64,000 bases of DNA from Pseudomonas mangiferae (GTDB lineage Bacteria; Pseudomonadota; Gammaproteobacteria; Pseudomonadales; Pseudomonadaceae), in the NCBI RefSeq assembly GCF_007109405.1, contig NZ_VJOY01000006.1, forward strand, positions 186,001-250,000, in the 5' to 3' direction. A program made the position numbers and the translations under genes. Each line of letters begins with the position of its first letter. The first letter of the stretch is position 1. Under the pieces are notes generated by a model. The model was given only the letters and a program-made list of their open reading frames with translations. It made no database searches and was not told the origin of the DNA. Below, in pieces: positions 28,332 to 38,477 of this stretch.

Positions 28332-29600
28332 ATGGCGAAGTTGCTCAAGTGGGGCGCGCTGGCGGTACTCGCGATCGCGCTGCTCATCAAGTTATCGCTC
28401 TGGTTGTCGGTGCGCTCGATCATGGATGATGCCATCGCGCGGCTTTCGCCTCTGATGGATGTTACATACACCGGAGTAACCTCCTCCTTCGAAGGGCGCG
28501 TGGGGCTCGAGCAGCTCACCATCCGGGTCCCGATGATGGGCGATACTCTGGTGGTCAACCATGCCGAACTGAAGTTCAACGGCCTTGGCGAGTTGCTCCG
28601 CTTCAAGGAAAGCCTCGGCCGGGGTGAACTGCCGAAGCAGTTGGCACTTTCCCTGAAAGGCCTGACGCTGCAAGTGCACGGGCCTTTCATGCAGCAATTT
28701 TACAGCCAGCCGGCGCAACGCAGCCTGTTGACCGCCATGAGCGACGTGGCCTGCGGCGACGTGCGCACCATCGGGACGGTGCAACTGCTGGAGATGGGCT
28801 ATCGCACCCTCGAATCCGATGTGGAGCTGGCCTATCGGTTTCTTCCGGGGACCAAGCAGTTGCTGCTGGACCTGCGTACCGACACACGCGACATGGGCGA
28901 AATGCGGGTGGCGCTGGAACTGGCCAACACCTCGGACAAGCCGGGCGACATGGCCGCCAATCCGCCGCGCCTGGCCCACGTCACTTTCGAGCTCAACGAC
29001 AACCAGTACCAGCGCAAGGTACAGGCCTACTGCGCCGGCAAGCTGGGGCAGAGCCCACAAGTCTACCTGCAGACCGCGATCCAGCATTTCGACCAAGTGG
29101 TGCGCAGCCAGCAGGTGGCGCTGGACGACTCCCTGCTGCAGGCCTATGCGCGCTACCTGGAAGACCCGCAGTCCCTGCGCCTGGAACTGACCCCCAGCGA
29201 GACCATGCCGTGGGGCGGCCTGAATTTCTACGATCCGCAGGATGTGGTGAGGATGCTCAACCCCAGCGTGGCGGTGAACGGGAAGGCGGTGGAGCCCATC
29301 GCGTTCGCCTGGGCCGGCGCACCCGCCGGCAAGCAATACGGGGCAACGGAACGGATCACCGCGGGACCGCAAGCCGAAGAGGTGCGTGTCTCGCCGCGCT
29401 ACGAGTTCGTCAAAGCGGACGATTTGCCGCAATATGCCGGCAAGCGCTTGCAGTTCCTGACGTACGATGGGGTCTATTACCAGGGCATCCTGCGCAAGAT
29501 CCAGAACGGCAAGGTGTACATCAGTGTCCAAGTCGGCACGGGGACGGCGGAAATGAATCTCCGCCTGAATAAGATCAACAAGGTAAGGGTCATGCTGTAG
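28332..29600 (+). CDS. Membrane-anchored conserved hypothetical protein
   Basis: The 422-residue protein has one N-terminal membrane segment (about 8-30, ALAVLAIALLIKLSLWL) and a large remainder outside the cytoplasm. The middle has beta-rich, AsmA-like stretches (VTYTGVTSSFEGRVGLEQLTIRVP), and the C-terminus (about 350-420) has a compact domain with RLQFLTYDGVYYQGILRKI. I do not recognise a named domain, though this is a conserved pseudomonad protein. ATG 28332 is chosen for its AAGAAGGA ribosome site; an in-frame ATG at 28260 would add 24 residues. An acetyltransferase gene follows after 17 bases, so they are likely co-transcribed. Confidence 0.8.
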   Translation: MAKLLKWGALAVLAIALLIKLSLWLSVRSIMDDAIARLSPLMDVTYTGVTSSFEGRVGLEQLTIRVPMMGDTLVVNHAELKFNGLGELLRFKESLGRGELPKQLALSLKGLTLQVHGPFMQQFYSQPAQRSLLTAMSDVACGDVRTIGTVQLLEMGYRTLESDVELAYRFLPGTKQLLLDLRTDTRDMGEMRVALELANTSDKPGDMAANPPRLAHVTFELNDNQYQRKVQAYCAGKLGQSPQVYLQTAIQHFDQVVRSQQVALDDSLLQAYARYLEDPQSLRLELTPSETMPWGGLNFYDPQDVVRMLNPSVAVNGKAVEPIAFAWAGAPAGKQYGATERITAGPQAEEVRVSPRYEFVKADDLPQYAGKRLQFLTYDGVYYQGILRKIQNGKVYISVQVGTGTAEMNLRLNKINKVRVML

Positions 29601-29617
29601 GCCCGTAAGGAGAGATG

Positions 29618-29902
29618 ATGAGCGAGACATTGTCCATTCACCATGACCAGGCAGGTCATCAGTTCGAAACCACCGTGGACGGTTATCGCGCTTATCTGTC
29701 CTATATGGACCTGGGCAAGCAGACCCTGGACATTTACCGGACCTTCGTACCCAACGAACTGCGCGGGCGCGGTATCGCCGCCGCCCTCACCGAGACCGCC
29801 CTCGACTACGCCGAACGCCTCGGCTACACGGTGATTCCTTCCTGCTCCTATGTGGAGCGCTACCTGGAGCGGCGCGACGGGCAGGCCAAGGGCAGCGACT
29901 GA
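29618..29902 (+). CDS. Small GNAT-type N-acetyltransferase (COG2388-like)
   Basis: The roughly 94-residue protein is a minimal single-domain GNAT fold. The acetyl-CoA binding motif is NELRGRGIAAALTETALDYAE, followed by GYTVIPSCSYVERYLER, both diagnostic of the YjdJ/GTLF3B-like family. Its substrate is unknown. Two consecutive ATGs at 29615 and 29618 are possible; 29618 gives better spacing (5 bases) from AGGAG. It lies 17 bases after the preceding membrane protein gene and is followed by a perfect terminator. Confidence 0.9.
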   Translation: MSETLSIHHDQAGHQFETTVDGYRAYLSYMDLGKQTLDIYRTFVPNELRGRGIAAALTETALDYAERLGYTVIPSCSYVERYLERRDGQAKGSD

Positions 29903-29921
29903 TTCATATATCGACCGAAGA

Positions 29922-29956
29922 CATGAAAACGCCGGGCTCTGCCCGGCGTTTTCATG
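29922..29956. terminator. Bidirectional terminator with 16-bp perfect arms
   Basis: CATGAAAACGCCGGGC and its exact complement GCCCGGCGTTTTCATG flank a 3-base loop, giving T runs on both strands. It separates the convergent acetyltransferase and DAHP synthase genes. Confidence 0.95.
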
Positions 29957-29966
29957 TTGGGACGGC

Positions 29967-31043
29967 TCAGCCGCGCTGGCGGCGAGGCAGCACGTCCTTG
30001 AGCTTGGCGTGCATGCTGCGCAGCGTCTTCTCGGTGGTTTCCCAGTCGATGCAGGCATCGGTGATGGACACGCCGTACTTCAGGGCCTTCAGGTCCTTGG
30101 GAATCGACTGGCTGCCCCAGCCCAGGTGGCTCTCCACCATCAGGCCGACGATGGAGCCGTTGCCTTCGAGGATCTGGTTGGCGACGTTGTCCATCACAAG
30201 GGGCTGCAGGGCCGGGTCCTTGTTGGAGTTGGCGTGGCTGCAGTCCACCATGACGTTCAGCGGAATCTTCGCCTTGTTCAGCTCCTGCTCGCAGATCGCC
30301 ACGCTCACCGAGTCGTAGTTGGGCTTGCCGTTGCCACCGCGCAGCACCACGTGGCCATAGGGGTTGCCCTTGGTGGTGACGATGGAGACGCCGCCTTCCT
30401 GGTTGATGCCGAGGAAGCGGTGGGGGCTGGACACCGACTGCAAGGCGTTGATGGCCACCGTCAGGCTGCCGTCGGTGCCGTTCTTGAAACCGACCGCGGA
30501 GGACAGGCCCGAGGCCATTTCGCGGTGGGTCTGGGATTCGGTGGTGCGTGCGCCGATGGCGGACCAGCTGATCAGGTCCTGAAGATACTGGGGCGAGATC
30601 GGGTCGAGGGCTTCGGTGGCAGTGGGCAGGCCCATTTCCGCCAGGTCGCGGAGCAGTTGGCGACCGATGTGCAGGCCGTCCTGAATCTTGAAGGAGTCGT
30701 CCAGGTACGGGTCGTTGATCAGCCCCTTCCAGCCGACCGTGGTGCGCGGCTTCTCGAAGTACACCCGCATGACCAGGAACAGGCTGTCCGACACCTCTGC
30801 CGCCAGGGCCTTCAGGCGCGCCGCGTAGTCGTGGGCGGCCTCGATGTCGTGGATGGAGCAGGGGCCGACCACGATGAACAGGCGGTGATCCTTGCCATCC
30901 AGGATGTCGCGGATCACCTGGCGCCCGTTCGCCACGGTCTGCAGCGCGGTAGCCGTCAGGGGAATCTCGCGCTTCAGCTGCGCCGGCGTGATCAGGGTGT
31001 CGTTGGAGGCAACGTTAAGGTCGTCGATCGGTAAATCAGCCAT
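29967..31043 (-). CDS. 3-deoxy-7-phosphoheptulonate (DAHP) synthase, class I
   Basis: DAHP synthase condenses phosphoenolpyruvate and erythrose 4-phosphate, the first step of the shikimate pathway. The 358-residue protein matches the AroF/G/H type, with GPCSIHD near residue 60, VYFEKPRTTVGWKGLINDP, SAIGARTTESQTHREMASG and VMVDCSHANSNKDP. It is of normal length. Feedback specificity (Tyr, Phe or Trp) cannot be read reliably, so I give no symbol. The start is set at 31043, where MADLPIDDLN begins, rather than at an upstream extension. It appears monocistronic. Confidence 0.96.
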   Translation of the reverse strand: MADLPIDDLNVASNDTLITPAQLKREIPLTATALQTVANGRQVIRDILDGKDHRLFIVVGPCSIHDIEAAHDYAARLKALAAEVSDSLFLVMRVYFEKPRTTVGWKGLINDPYLDDSFKIQDGLHIGRQLLRDLAEMGLPTATEALDPISPQYLQDLISWSAIGARTTESQTHREMASGLSSAVGFKNGTDGSLTVAINALQSVSSPHRFLGINQEGGVSIVTTKGNPYGHVVLRGGNGKPNYDSVSVAICEQELNKAKIPLNVMVDCSHANSNKDPALQPLVMDNVANQILEGNGSIVGLMVESHLGWGSQSIPKDLKALKYGVSITDACIDWETTEKTLRSMHAKLKDVLPRRQRG

Positions 31044-31267
31044 CGTGTACTCATCAGGTCGCGTGCCGGCCGCCTGCCAAACCCGTGCAGCGGAGGGGCA
31101 TCTAAGAAGGCGCAACGGGAGCCGAACCTTAGCGCGATCCGGGAGTCGCCGACAATGGCGAAGGGCCGTTATTCCGCACCACCGGTGCCTCCCGGCTTGC
31201 CCGGGTGTCCACTGCGGGCTACCGTCACCCGCCTTTCGATCCACCCCATACGTTGCAGACCAGACCC

Positions 31268-31633
31268 ATGCCTTCAGGCCGTCCCCATCGCCCGCTGCTT
31301 GACGCCGTCGCCCTCGACGATTTCGGCGCGGACCGCTACCTGCTGGACGCCCCGGGCGCCACGCTGCTGGTCTTCACCACGCCCGGCTGCGCCGCGTGCC
31401 GCTGGGCCCGCCAGAGCCTGCCGGGGATGGCGCTGCCGGTGCAGCGTATCGCCTGGGTGGATGCCGGGGATAACGGAGGCCTGGTGGCGCGCTACGAGGT
31501 GATGCGCCTGCCGGCTTTCTTCCTGGTATGCGGCGGCGCCTTCCTCGGAGCCTTAGAGCCCATGGTGCGCGAGGCGGACCTCATCGACGCGGTACGGACC
31601 GCCCTGGGGCGCCCGGTGGAAGAACTGCCCTGA
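31268..31633 (+). CDS. Thioredoxin-like protein with CAAC active site
   Basis: The 121-residue protein shows a thioredoxin fold, with a beta strand TLLVFTTPGCAACRWARQ holding the redox motif CAAC, and the cis-Pro strand as RLPAFFLVCGGAF. Unlike thioredoxin (CGPC), the dipeptide is Ala-Ala and there is no signal peptide. It is probably a cytoplasmic thiol reductant for a specific partner; function is unknown. ATG 31268 is used. An in-frame start at 31205 would add a Pro-rich leader with no family likeness. Confidence 0.8.
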   Translation: MPSGRPHRPLLDAVALDDFGADRYLLDAPGATLLVFTTPGCAACRWARQSLPGMALPVQRIAWVDAGDNGGLVARYEVMRLPAFFLVCGGAFLGALEPMVREADLIDAVRTALGRPVEELP

Positions 31634-31813
31634 TCGGTCCGGGCTGCAGGGCGGGCGGACGTATCCGCGGCCCCGTCCAGATGGCCGCTTTCGTTGATCC
31701 AGATCGCTTCACCGCCGTCTTTACCGTTTCGTTGCACTGACGTCCCTCGACGGTCTTTCCCGCAGAACCTAAGCTTTGACGAGGCCCGCCAGCCAGGCAG
31801 TCGAGGAGGCCGA

Positions 31814-32314
31814 ATGATCCGTTCGATTCTTTATGCCACCGACCTGGGACTCTATGCCCCCTATGTTCTGCAGCATGCCCTGAATCTCACCCGTACCTTC
31901 AATGCGGAGCTCTACGTGGTGCACGCGGTGGAACCCATGGGCCTGTTCGCCGAGTCGGTGCTGCAGACTTACCTGGACGAGGCGACGCTCAAGGAGCTGC
32001 GCAGTACCGGCCTCTCCACGGTGATGGCGAGCATCGAGCAACGGGTGCTGGAGGGCTTTCGCGACGAGCTGGGCGAAACCCAGCAGGACTACGACCTGAT
32101 CCGCGCCGTGCGGGTGCTGCAGGGCGACCCGGCCCACGTGATCCTGGAAGAGGTGCAGAAGCTCGCGGTGGACTTGGTGGTGGTGGGCAGCCACAGCCAT
32201 GGCACGCCGCTGGAGACCCCGCTGGGGCGTACGGCCGCGCGCCTGGTGCAGCTGTCGGAAGTGCCGGTCTACCTGGTGCCGATGCTGCAGCATCGCAGCC
32301 GGGGTGACTTCTGA
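31814..32314 (+). CDS. Universal stress protein (UspA family)
   Basis: The 166-residue protein has the Usp fold, with the starting strand ILYATDLGLYAPYVLQHALNL and the nucleotide-binding block VVVGSHSHGTPLETPLGRTAARLV. The G-x2-G-x9-G(S/T) motif is partly met as GSHSHG...GRTA, so it probably binds ATP. Usp proteins act in the cytoplasm during stress and starvation. The ATG follows a strong GAGGAGG ribosome site. It sits alone upstream of cysB, 111 bases away. Confidence 0.9.
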   Translation: MIRSILYATDLGLYAPYVLQHALNLTRTFNAELYVVHAVEPMGLFAESVLQTYLDEATLKELRSTGLSTVMASIEQRVLEGFRDELGETQQDYDLIRAVRVLQGDPAHVILEEVQKLAVDLVVVGSHSHGTPLETPLGRTAARLVQLSEVPVYLVPMLQHRSRGDF

Positions 32315-32360
32315 GGATCGCCGGATTACAGGTTGGAACAAAAAAGGTCTAGCTTTCAGA

Positions 32361-32382
32361 TAAAACCATTAATATGGTTATA
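32361..32382. promoter_or_regulatory. Inverted repeat upstream of cysB
   Basis: Nearly perfect 9-bp arms TAAAACCAT and ATGGTTATA flank TAAT, ending 43 bases before the cysB ATG. An AT-rich dyad here could be a CysB autoregulatory site. Confidence 0.5.
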
Positions 32383-32416
32383 AATGTCGCCCGGCATCAC
32401 AGGCGCAGTCACCTGA

Positions 32417-33400
<984 letters not shown>

Positions 33401-33413
33401 TCGGCAACCGGCT

Positions 33414-34148
33414 TCAGGCCTTCACGATCAGGTTGCCGGCGTGGAGGCCGCATTCCTTCTGCGTGGCCTCCTCCCACCACCAGCGACCCTCCCGCTCGTG
33501 CTGGTTGGGCAGCACCGGTCGGGTGCAGGGCTCGCAGCCGATGCTGATGAACCCGCGCTCGTGGAGGCTGTTGTAGGGCAGCTCCAGCATGCGGATGTAG
33601 GCCCAGACTTCGGCGCTGGTCATGTTCGCCAGAGGGTTGAACTTGTACAGCGGGCGCTCCGGCGTGGAAAACGCGCCGTCGATCTCCAGCACCGCCACCT
33701 GGCTGCGGGTGCCGGGGCTCTGGTCCCGGCGCTGGCCGGTGGCCCAGGCCTTCACCCCGGACAGCTTGCGCCGCAGGGGCTCGATCTTGCGGATGCCGCA
33801 GCACTCGCCATGGCCGTCCCGGTAAAAGCTGAACAGGCCCTTTTCCCTGACCATGGGCTCCAGCAGCCGCGGGTCCGGCGAGAGAATCTCGATGGGGATG
33901 CCGTAGTGCTCGCGGACCTGCTCGATGAAGCGGTAGGTCTCGGGATGCAGGCGCCCGGTGTCCAGGCTGAAGACCTTCACCTGCCGGTTCAGCTTCCAGG
34001 CCATGTCCACCAGCACCACGTCTTCCGCGCCGCTGAAGGACAACCACAGCTCGTCGCCGAACTGGGCGAAGGCCAGCTTGAGGACATCCTGGGGGGACTT
34101 GGTGGCGTACTCCGCCGCCAGCGCGGCGACGTCGAAGGGGGGATTCAT
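33414..34148 (-). CDS. cysH: Assimilatory adenylyl-sulfate (APS) reductase
   Basis: The 244-residue enzyme reduces activated sulfate to sulfite with thioredoxin. The paired motifs [12 protein letters not shown] and [11 protein letters not shown] supply four cysteines for a [4Fe-4S] cluster, which marks the APS reductase type rather than the cluster-free PAPS reductase. The [16 protein letters not shown] segment is the phosphosulfate-binding region. Its convergent arrangement with cysB is also known in P. aeruginosa. The thrH gene I would expect between cysH and pabB in that species is not present here. Confidence 0.95.
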   Translation of the reverse strand: MNPPFDVAALAAEYATKSPQDVLKLAFAQFGDELWLSFSGAEDVVLVDMAWKLNRQVKVFSLDTGRLHPETYRFIEQVREHYGIPIEILSPDPRLLEPMVREKGLFSFYRDGHGECCGIRKIEPLRRKLSGVKAWATGQRRDQSPGTRSQVAVLEIDGAFSTPERPLYKFNPLANMTSAEVWAYIRMLELPYNSLHERGFISIGCEPCTRPVLPNQHEREGRWWWEEATQKECGLHAGNLIVKA

Positions 34149-34282
34149 CAGGTGGCTACCTCGGTCGATGGCGCTTGGCGCGCTCTAAGGCCGCGATGGT
34201 AACAAACCGTCCATCGCCCCCTTAAATAACCAAGCGGCGACGAAACTCGTCCATTTGGCATAAGCCAGGATTGGTGGAGGGT

Positions 34283-35626
34283 TCAGAGGGCCTGCAGCGT
34301 CTCCAGCAGCACCCGGACCTTGGTCACGGACTCCTGGTGCTCCGCCTCCCATCGGGAGTCCGCGACGATGCCGCCACCGCCCCAGCAGGTCACGGCGCCA
34401 TCCTTCACCAGCAGGCTGCGGATGGCGATGGAGCTGTCCAATTCGCCCCGCACGTCGAGGTACAGCAGCGAACCGCAGTAGGGTCCGCGGCGGGTCGGCT
34501 CCAGCTCATCGATGATCTGCATGGCGCGGATTTTCGGCGCGCCGGTGATGGAGCCGCCAGGGAATGCCCCGGCCAGCAGGTCCAGGGCATCCTTGCCGTC
34601 CGCCAGGTGGCCGGTGACGCTGCTGACCAGGTGATGGACGTTGGGATAGCTCTCCAGGGCGAACAGCTCAGGGACCCTCACCGAGCCGGGGGCGCAGCTG
34701 CGGCCCAGGTCGTTGCGCAGCAGGTCGACGATCATCAGGTTTTCCGCCCGGTCCTTGGGGCTGGCCAGCAGGTCCGCGGCCTGGGCCTGGTCGTCCCCAG
34801 GGGTCAGGCCCCGGGGGCGCGTCCCCTTGATCGGCCGGGTCTCCACGGCCCGCTCCCGGACGCTCAGGAAGCGTTCGGGCGACAGGCTCAGCAGGGCGTC
34901 GCCATGCTCCAGCGCCAGGTAGCCGGCGAACGGCGTCGGGCAGGTGCGCCGCAGGGCCTGGTAGGCGATCCACGGGTCGCCGCTGCACGGCGCCCGAAAG
35001 CGCTGGGCGAAATTCACCTGGTAGCAATCCCCCGCCTGGATATAGGCCTGGATGCGCTGGATCGCCCGGCGGTAGGCCTCGGGGTCGGTTTCGGCCACGA
35101 AGGGGGCGTCGAGGCGGAAGGTCGCAGCGGGTGTCGCTGCGGGCCGATCGAACAGCGCCACCAGGCGACGCCGCTCCGCGTCCGACAGGCCGGGGTGGAA
35201 CACCAGCTGGCTGGTGCCGCACTGGTGGTCGGTAACCATCGCCCAGGCATAGAGGCCGAGCCGGGCGTCTTCGAGGGCGAGATCGTCCCGTGCGAGGGTA
35301 GGAAGCCGCTCCAGGCGACGGCCGAAGTCGTAGGCCAGGTAACCCATCAGGCCGCCGGCGAAGGGCAGTTCGACCCCTTCCGGCAACGTCGCCGGGCCGA
35401 GGGTGGCCAAGGCCGTCCGCAGGCGCCTGAGGAAGGCGGCGCCGCTTTCCTCTCGCTGTGGAACCAGCGTCTGCGAGGGCCAGGCGCTGAACAGGTCGAA
35501 GCGGCCGCGCTGCGCCTCGGGCCGCCCCGAATCCAGCAGCACCGCCCCCACCGCGTCGCGGAGCAGGGCGAAGCGCTCACCGGGGTCGGCATGGTAGGGC
35601 AGGGGGTGGAGCTGGCAGGTCGGCAT
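34283..35626 (-). CDS. pabB: Aminodeoxychorismate synthase component I
   Basis: PabB converts chorismate with PabA-supplied ammonia to 4-amino-4-deoxychorismate on the way to p-aminobenzoate and folate. The 447-residue protein has a chorismate-binding domain (about 190-440) with GDCYQVNFAQRFRA, the SPERFLSV strand, PIKGTRPRG, ENLMIVDLLRNDLGR and FPGGSITGAPKIRAMQII. The Lys in PIKGT distinguishes PabB from anthranilate synthase and isochorismate synthase. The start is set at 35626; an upstream 29-residue basic extension is not family-like. Confidence 0.93.
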   Translation of the reverse strand: MPTCQLHPLPYHADPGERFALLRDAVGAVLLDSGRPEAQRGRFDLFSAWPSQTLVPQREESGAAFLRRLRTALATLGPATLPEGVELPFAGGLMGYLAYDFGRRLERLPTLARDDLALEDARLGLYAWAMVTDHQCGTSQLVFHPGLSDAERRRLVALFDRPAATPAATFRLDAPFVAETDPEAYRRAIQRIQAYIQAGDCYQVNFAQRFRAPCSGDPWIAYQALRRTCPTPFAGYLALEHGDALLSLSPERFLSVRERAVETRPIKGTRPRGLTPGDDQAQAADLLASPKDRAENLMIVDLLRNDLGRSCAPGSVRVPELFALESYPNVHHLVSSVTGHLADGKDALDLLAGAFPGGSITGAPKIRAMQIIDELEPTRRGPYCGSLLYLDVRGELDSSIAIRSLLVKDGAVTCWGGGGIVADSRWEAEHQESVTKVRVLLETLQAL

Positions 35627-35789
35627 CGAAACGGTGTCGGAACGGCGGCCGGCGATTGTAGACCGTGTGACTCCGTTCATCCTAGAGCCGGAAAAGCCGG
35701 GTTTACTCCGCACAGGTGCGCTGACTAGTATGGAAAGGCTTTGCGGGAGTGCCTTAGCACAAGAACGATAATGAGCAAGGACGCAGGAC

Positions 35790-38477
35790 GTGCGCGCAAG
35801 TTCACAACAGATCGCCGACGATGCGTGCTGTGCGTCGTCGACGGCGCTTTCCGGCGCCGACCTTTTTCCAAGACCCCACCTTCAACGGGCGCTGGCGGAT
35901 CATCCTCACGCCCGCCTGATCCTGTTTTGCGCGCTGCCCGGCGCCGGTAAGTCGGCGGCGCTGCATGCCCTGGCGGAGCGGCACCTGCTGGAAGGCCACG
36001 CGATCGCCTGGCTGACCCTGCAGGCCGAGGATGACGAGCCCCTGCGGTTTGCCCGGCGGCTGCTGGACGAGCTGGCGAAGACGTTGCCCGACCTGGCGGA
36101 GATCGCCGGGGAAGTTCCTCCCGGGGACTGGGTGGAGCGCCTGCTGGCCACCCTGGCCGCCCACCCGCGCCGCCTGCTGCTGGTCCTCGATGACCTGCAC
36201 CTGATCGGCCACGAGGCTACCTTCGCTGCCCTCAATGCCCTGGTTCGCTCCGCGCCCCCCGGTTTCGCGGTGGCGGTGGGCAGCCGTACCCAGCCGCCGC
36301 TCCACCTGGCCACCCTGCGCGCCAAGGAATGCCTGCTGGAATTCGGTACCGACGACTTGTGCCTGAGCCTCGCCGAAGTAGGCGACTACCTGGCGCGCTG
36401 TGGCGTACAGGCGGACGAGGAAGCCCTGACGCAACTGCACGAGCACACCGAGGGCTGGTTCACCGGCGTGCAGTTGGCCTGCCGCTGGTTGCGCCAGCAC
36501 CCGGAGGAAGCGGAACCCTCCCAGCAATGGGCGGGCGAACAGGCCGCCATGGGCGACTACCTGTTGCACGCCGTGCTGGAACGCCTCACCCCGTACCAGC
36601 AGGACACCTTGATGGCCCTGTCGGTGGCCAGCCGCTTCAACGGCGAACTGGCCAATACCCTCACCGGTCGCACTGACGGCCAGCCCCTGCTGGAGCGGCT
36701 GGAGCGGCTGCAGATGTTCCTGGTGCCGCTGGACCGCGAGCGCCAGTGGTACCGCTTCCACCAGCCGTTCGCCGACTTCCTCCAGGCGCGGCTCAAGGCC
36801 AGCGACCCGGAGCGCTACACCCGGCTGCACTTCAAGGCCAGCCTGTGGTTCGCCAATCACCGCATGCAGGCGTTGGCCATCGAGCACGCCTACCTGGCCG
36901 ACGACCCGGAAATGCTCGCCGCGCTGGTGGATGCCAGTGGCCTTGAACTGATCAACCGCGGGCAGATGAACCGTATCCACCGCTGGCGCCAGCGGGTGCC
37001 CGAGCACATCGCCCGGCGCTTCCCGCTGCTGGTCCTGGCGGATGTCTGGAGCGAGGCCGCTCAGCTCGACTTGCCCCAGGCCAATCGCCTGCTGGACGAC
37101 CTGCTGGCACGCTGGACGCGCAGCCCGATCCAGGCCCCCTTGGGAGAGGGTTACCTGGCGGCGCTCACGGTGAAAGCCCTGGTGGCCCTGCAGAAGGACG
37201 ACCTGGAGTGCTGCGTGGCCCTGGCGGCCCAGGCCGAGGCCAGCCTTGGCCAGCATGCCGCGTTCCTGGAGGTGACCCTGCTGCTGGCCGGGGTCCTGGC
37301 CCAGACCCTGCTGGCGCAACCGGAGCAGGCTCGCCGCCTGTTGGTGTTGGCGCGGCAGCGCAACCACTTCCTCGAGGGCGCCTACCTGGACATGCAGCTG
37401 GGCAGCGTGGAAATCCTCCTGGCCCTGGAGCAGGGGCGGATGCGCGTGGGGCGCCAGGTGCAGCAGCGCCTGGGCGAGCAACTGGCCGGTGGCTTCGAGG
37501 AAAAGGCCCGGGTGCGGGCGGTGCCGACCCTCGCCGAATCCCTGCTGGCTTACCACGAGTGGCAACCCGAGGGCCTGGAGGAGCGTCTGGCCTGGGTCCT
37601 GGAGAACGGCGACGTCATCTACCCCATCGACCTCCACGCCCAGGGCATGTTGGCCCTGGCCCGACTGCAGCGGCTGGATGGCCGTCCCGGCGAGGCCCTG
37701 GTCACTCTGCGGGCGTTGCAGACCCTCAGCAGCCGCAAGGAGGTCTGGCGCTTCCATCTGGAGGCCCTGGCCGAGGAAGTCCTGATGATCCTCCAGGAGG
37801 GCGGCCCGGATGCCCTGGGCCGGGCCGATCGCCGCCTGCAGGATGTGGACTGGGAACGCCGTGCCCAGGCCTACGAGGCCCGGGGCTACAACCCGGTGCG
37901 CTGGTTGCAGGGGCTGACCCGGGTACGCCTGCAACAGGCCCGTGGCCGCCACAGCGAGGCGTTGCACGAGATTTCCCAGCTGCGCAACCTGCTGCTGGTG
38001 TTCTGGCATGGCGTGCAGCGCCTGCGCCTGGACCTGCTGGCAGCCCACAGCCAGTACCGCTTGGGCTACCGCGAACGGGGCCAGGCGCTGCTCGCCAGCT
38101 GCCTGCTGGAGGCGGAGCGCGAAGGCATCCGCGGGCTGTTCTACGAAGAGGGCGAACTCACCCGGGAGATGTTGCTGGACCTGCAGGCCCTGGAGCACCT
38201 GCCGGTGGTGCAGGGCTTCGTACGCGCGCTGCTGGCCGACTGGCCGGGCCCGGCCTTCGCGGTTCCCGCCACGGCCCAGGGCGAGGGCCTGACCGACCGC
38301 GAGCAGAGCATCGTCCGGCTGGCGGCGGACGGGCTGTCCAACGAGGCCATCGGCCTGCAGTTGTCCCTGGCCCTGGGCACCGTCAAGTGGCACTTGCACA
38401 ACATCTACGAGAAGCTCGGCGTGCGTAACCGCAGCCAGGCGATCCGCCGGGTGCGGGACCTGGGCCTGCTGGCATGA
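35790..38477 (+). CDS. MalT/LuxR-type large ATPase transcriptional regulator, first of pair
   Basis: This 895-residue LAL-type regulator has an N-terminal STAND ATPase with Walker A ALPGAGKS (about 48-55) and Walker B LLLVLDDLHLIG, a central superhelix of about 500 residues, and a C-terminal LuxR helix-turn-helix (about 830-895, with LTDREQSIVRLAADGLSNEAIG and WHLHNIYEKLGVRN). It starts with GTG, preceded by AAGGA. Such proteins oligomerise when ATP and an inducer bind. Its ATGA overlap with the next, very similar gene makes the two a coupled pair. Target and inducer are unknown. Confidence 0.9.
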   Translation: MRASSQQIADDACCASSTALSGADLFPRPHLQRALADHPHARLILFCALPGAGKSAALHALAERHLLEGHAIAWLTLQAEDDEPLRFARRLLDELAKTLPDLAEIAGEVPPGDWVERLLATLAAHPRRLLLVLDDLHLIGHEATFAALNALVRSAPPGFAVAVGSRTQPPLHLATLRAKECLLEFGTDDLCLSLAEVGDYLARCGVQADEEALTQLHEHTEGWFTGVQLACRWLRQHPEEAEPSQQWAGEQAAMGDYLLHAVLERLTPYQQDTLMALSVASRFNGELANTLTGRTDGQPLLERLERLQMFLVPLDRERQWYRFHQPFADFLQARLKASDPERYTRLHFKASLWFANHRMQALAIEHAYLADDPEMLAALVDASGLELINRGQMNRIHRWRQRVPEHIARRFPLLVLADVWSEAAQLDLPQANRLLDDLLARWTRSPIQAPLGEGYLAALTVKALVALQKDDLECCVALAAQAEASLGQHAAFLEVTLLLAGVLAQTLLAQPEQARRLLVLARQRNHFLEGAYLDMQLGSVEILLALEQGRMRVGRQVQQRLGEQLAGGFEEKARVRAVPTLAESLLAYHEWQPEGLEERLAWVLENGDVIYPIDLHAQGMLALARLQRLDGRPGEALVTLRALQTLSSRKEVWRFHLEALAEEVLMILQEGGPDALGRADRRLQDVDWERRAQAYEARGYNPVRWLQGLTRVRLQQARGRHSEALHEISQLRNLLLVFWHGVQRLRLDLLAAHSQYRLGYRERGQALLASCLLEAEREGIRGLFYEEGELTREMLLDLQALEHLPVVQGFVRALLADWPGPAFAVPATAQGEGLTDREQSIVRLAADGLSNEAIGLQLSLALGTVKWHLHNIYEKLGVRNRSQAIRRVRDLGLLA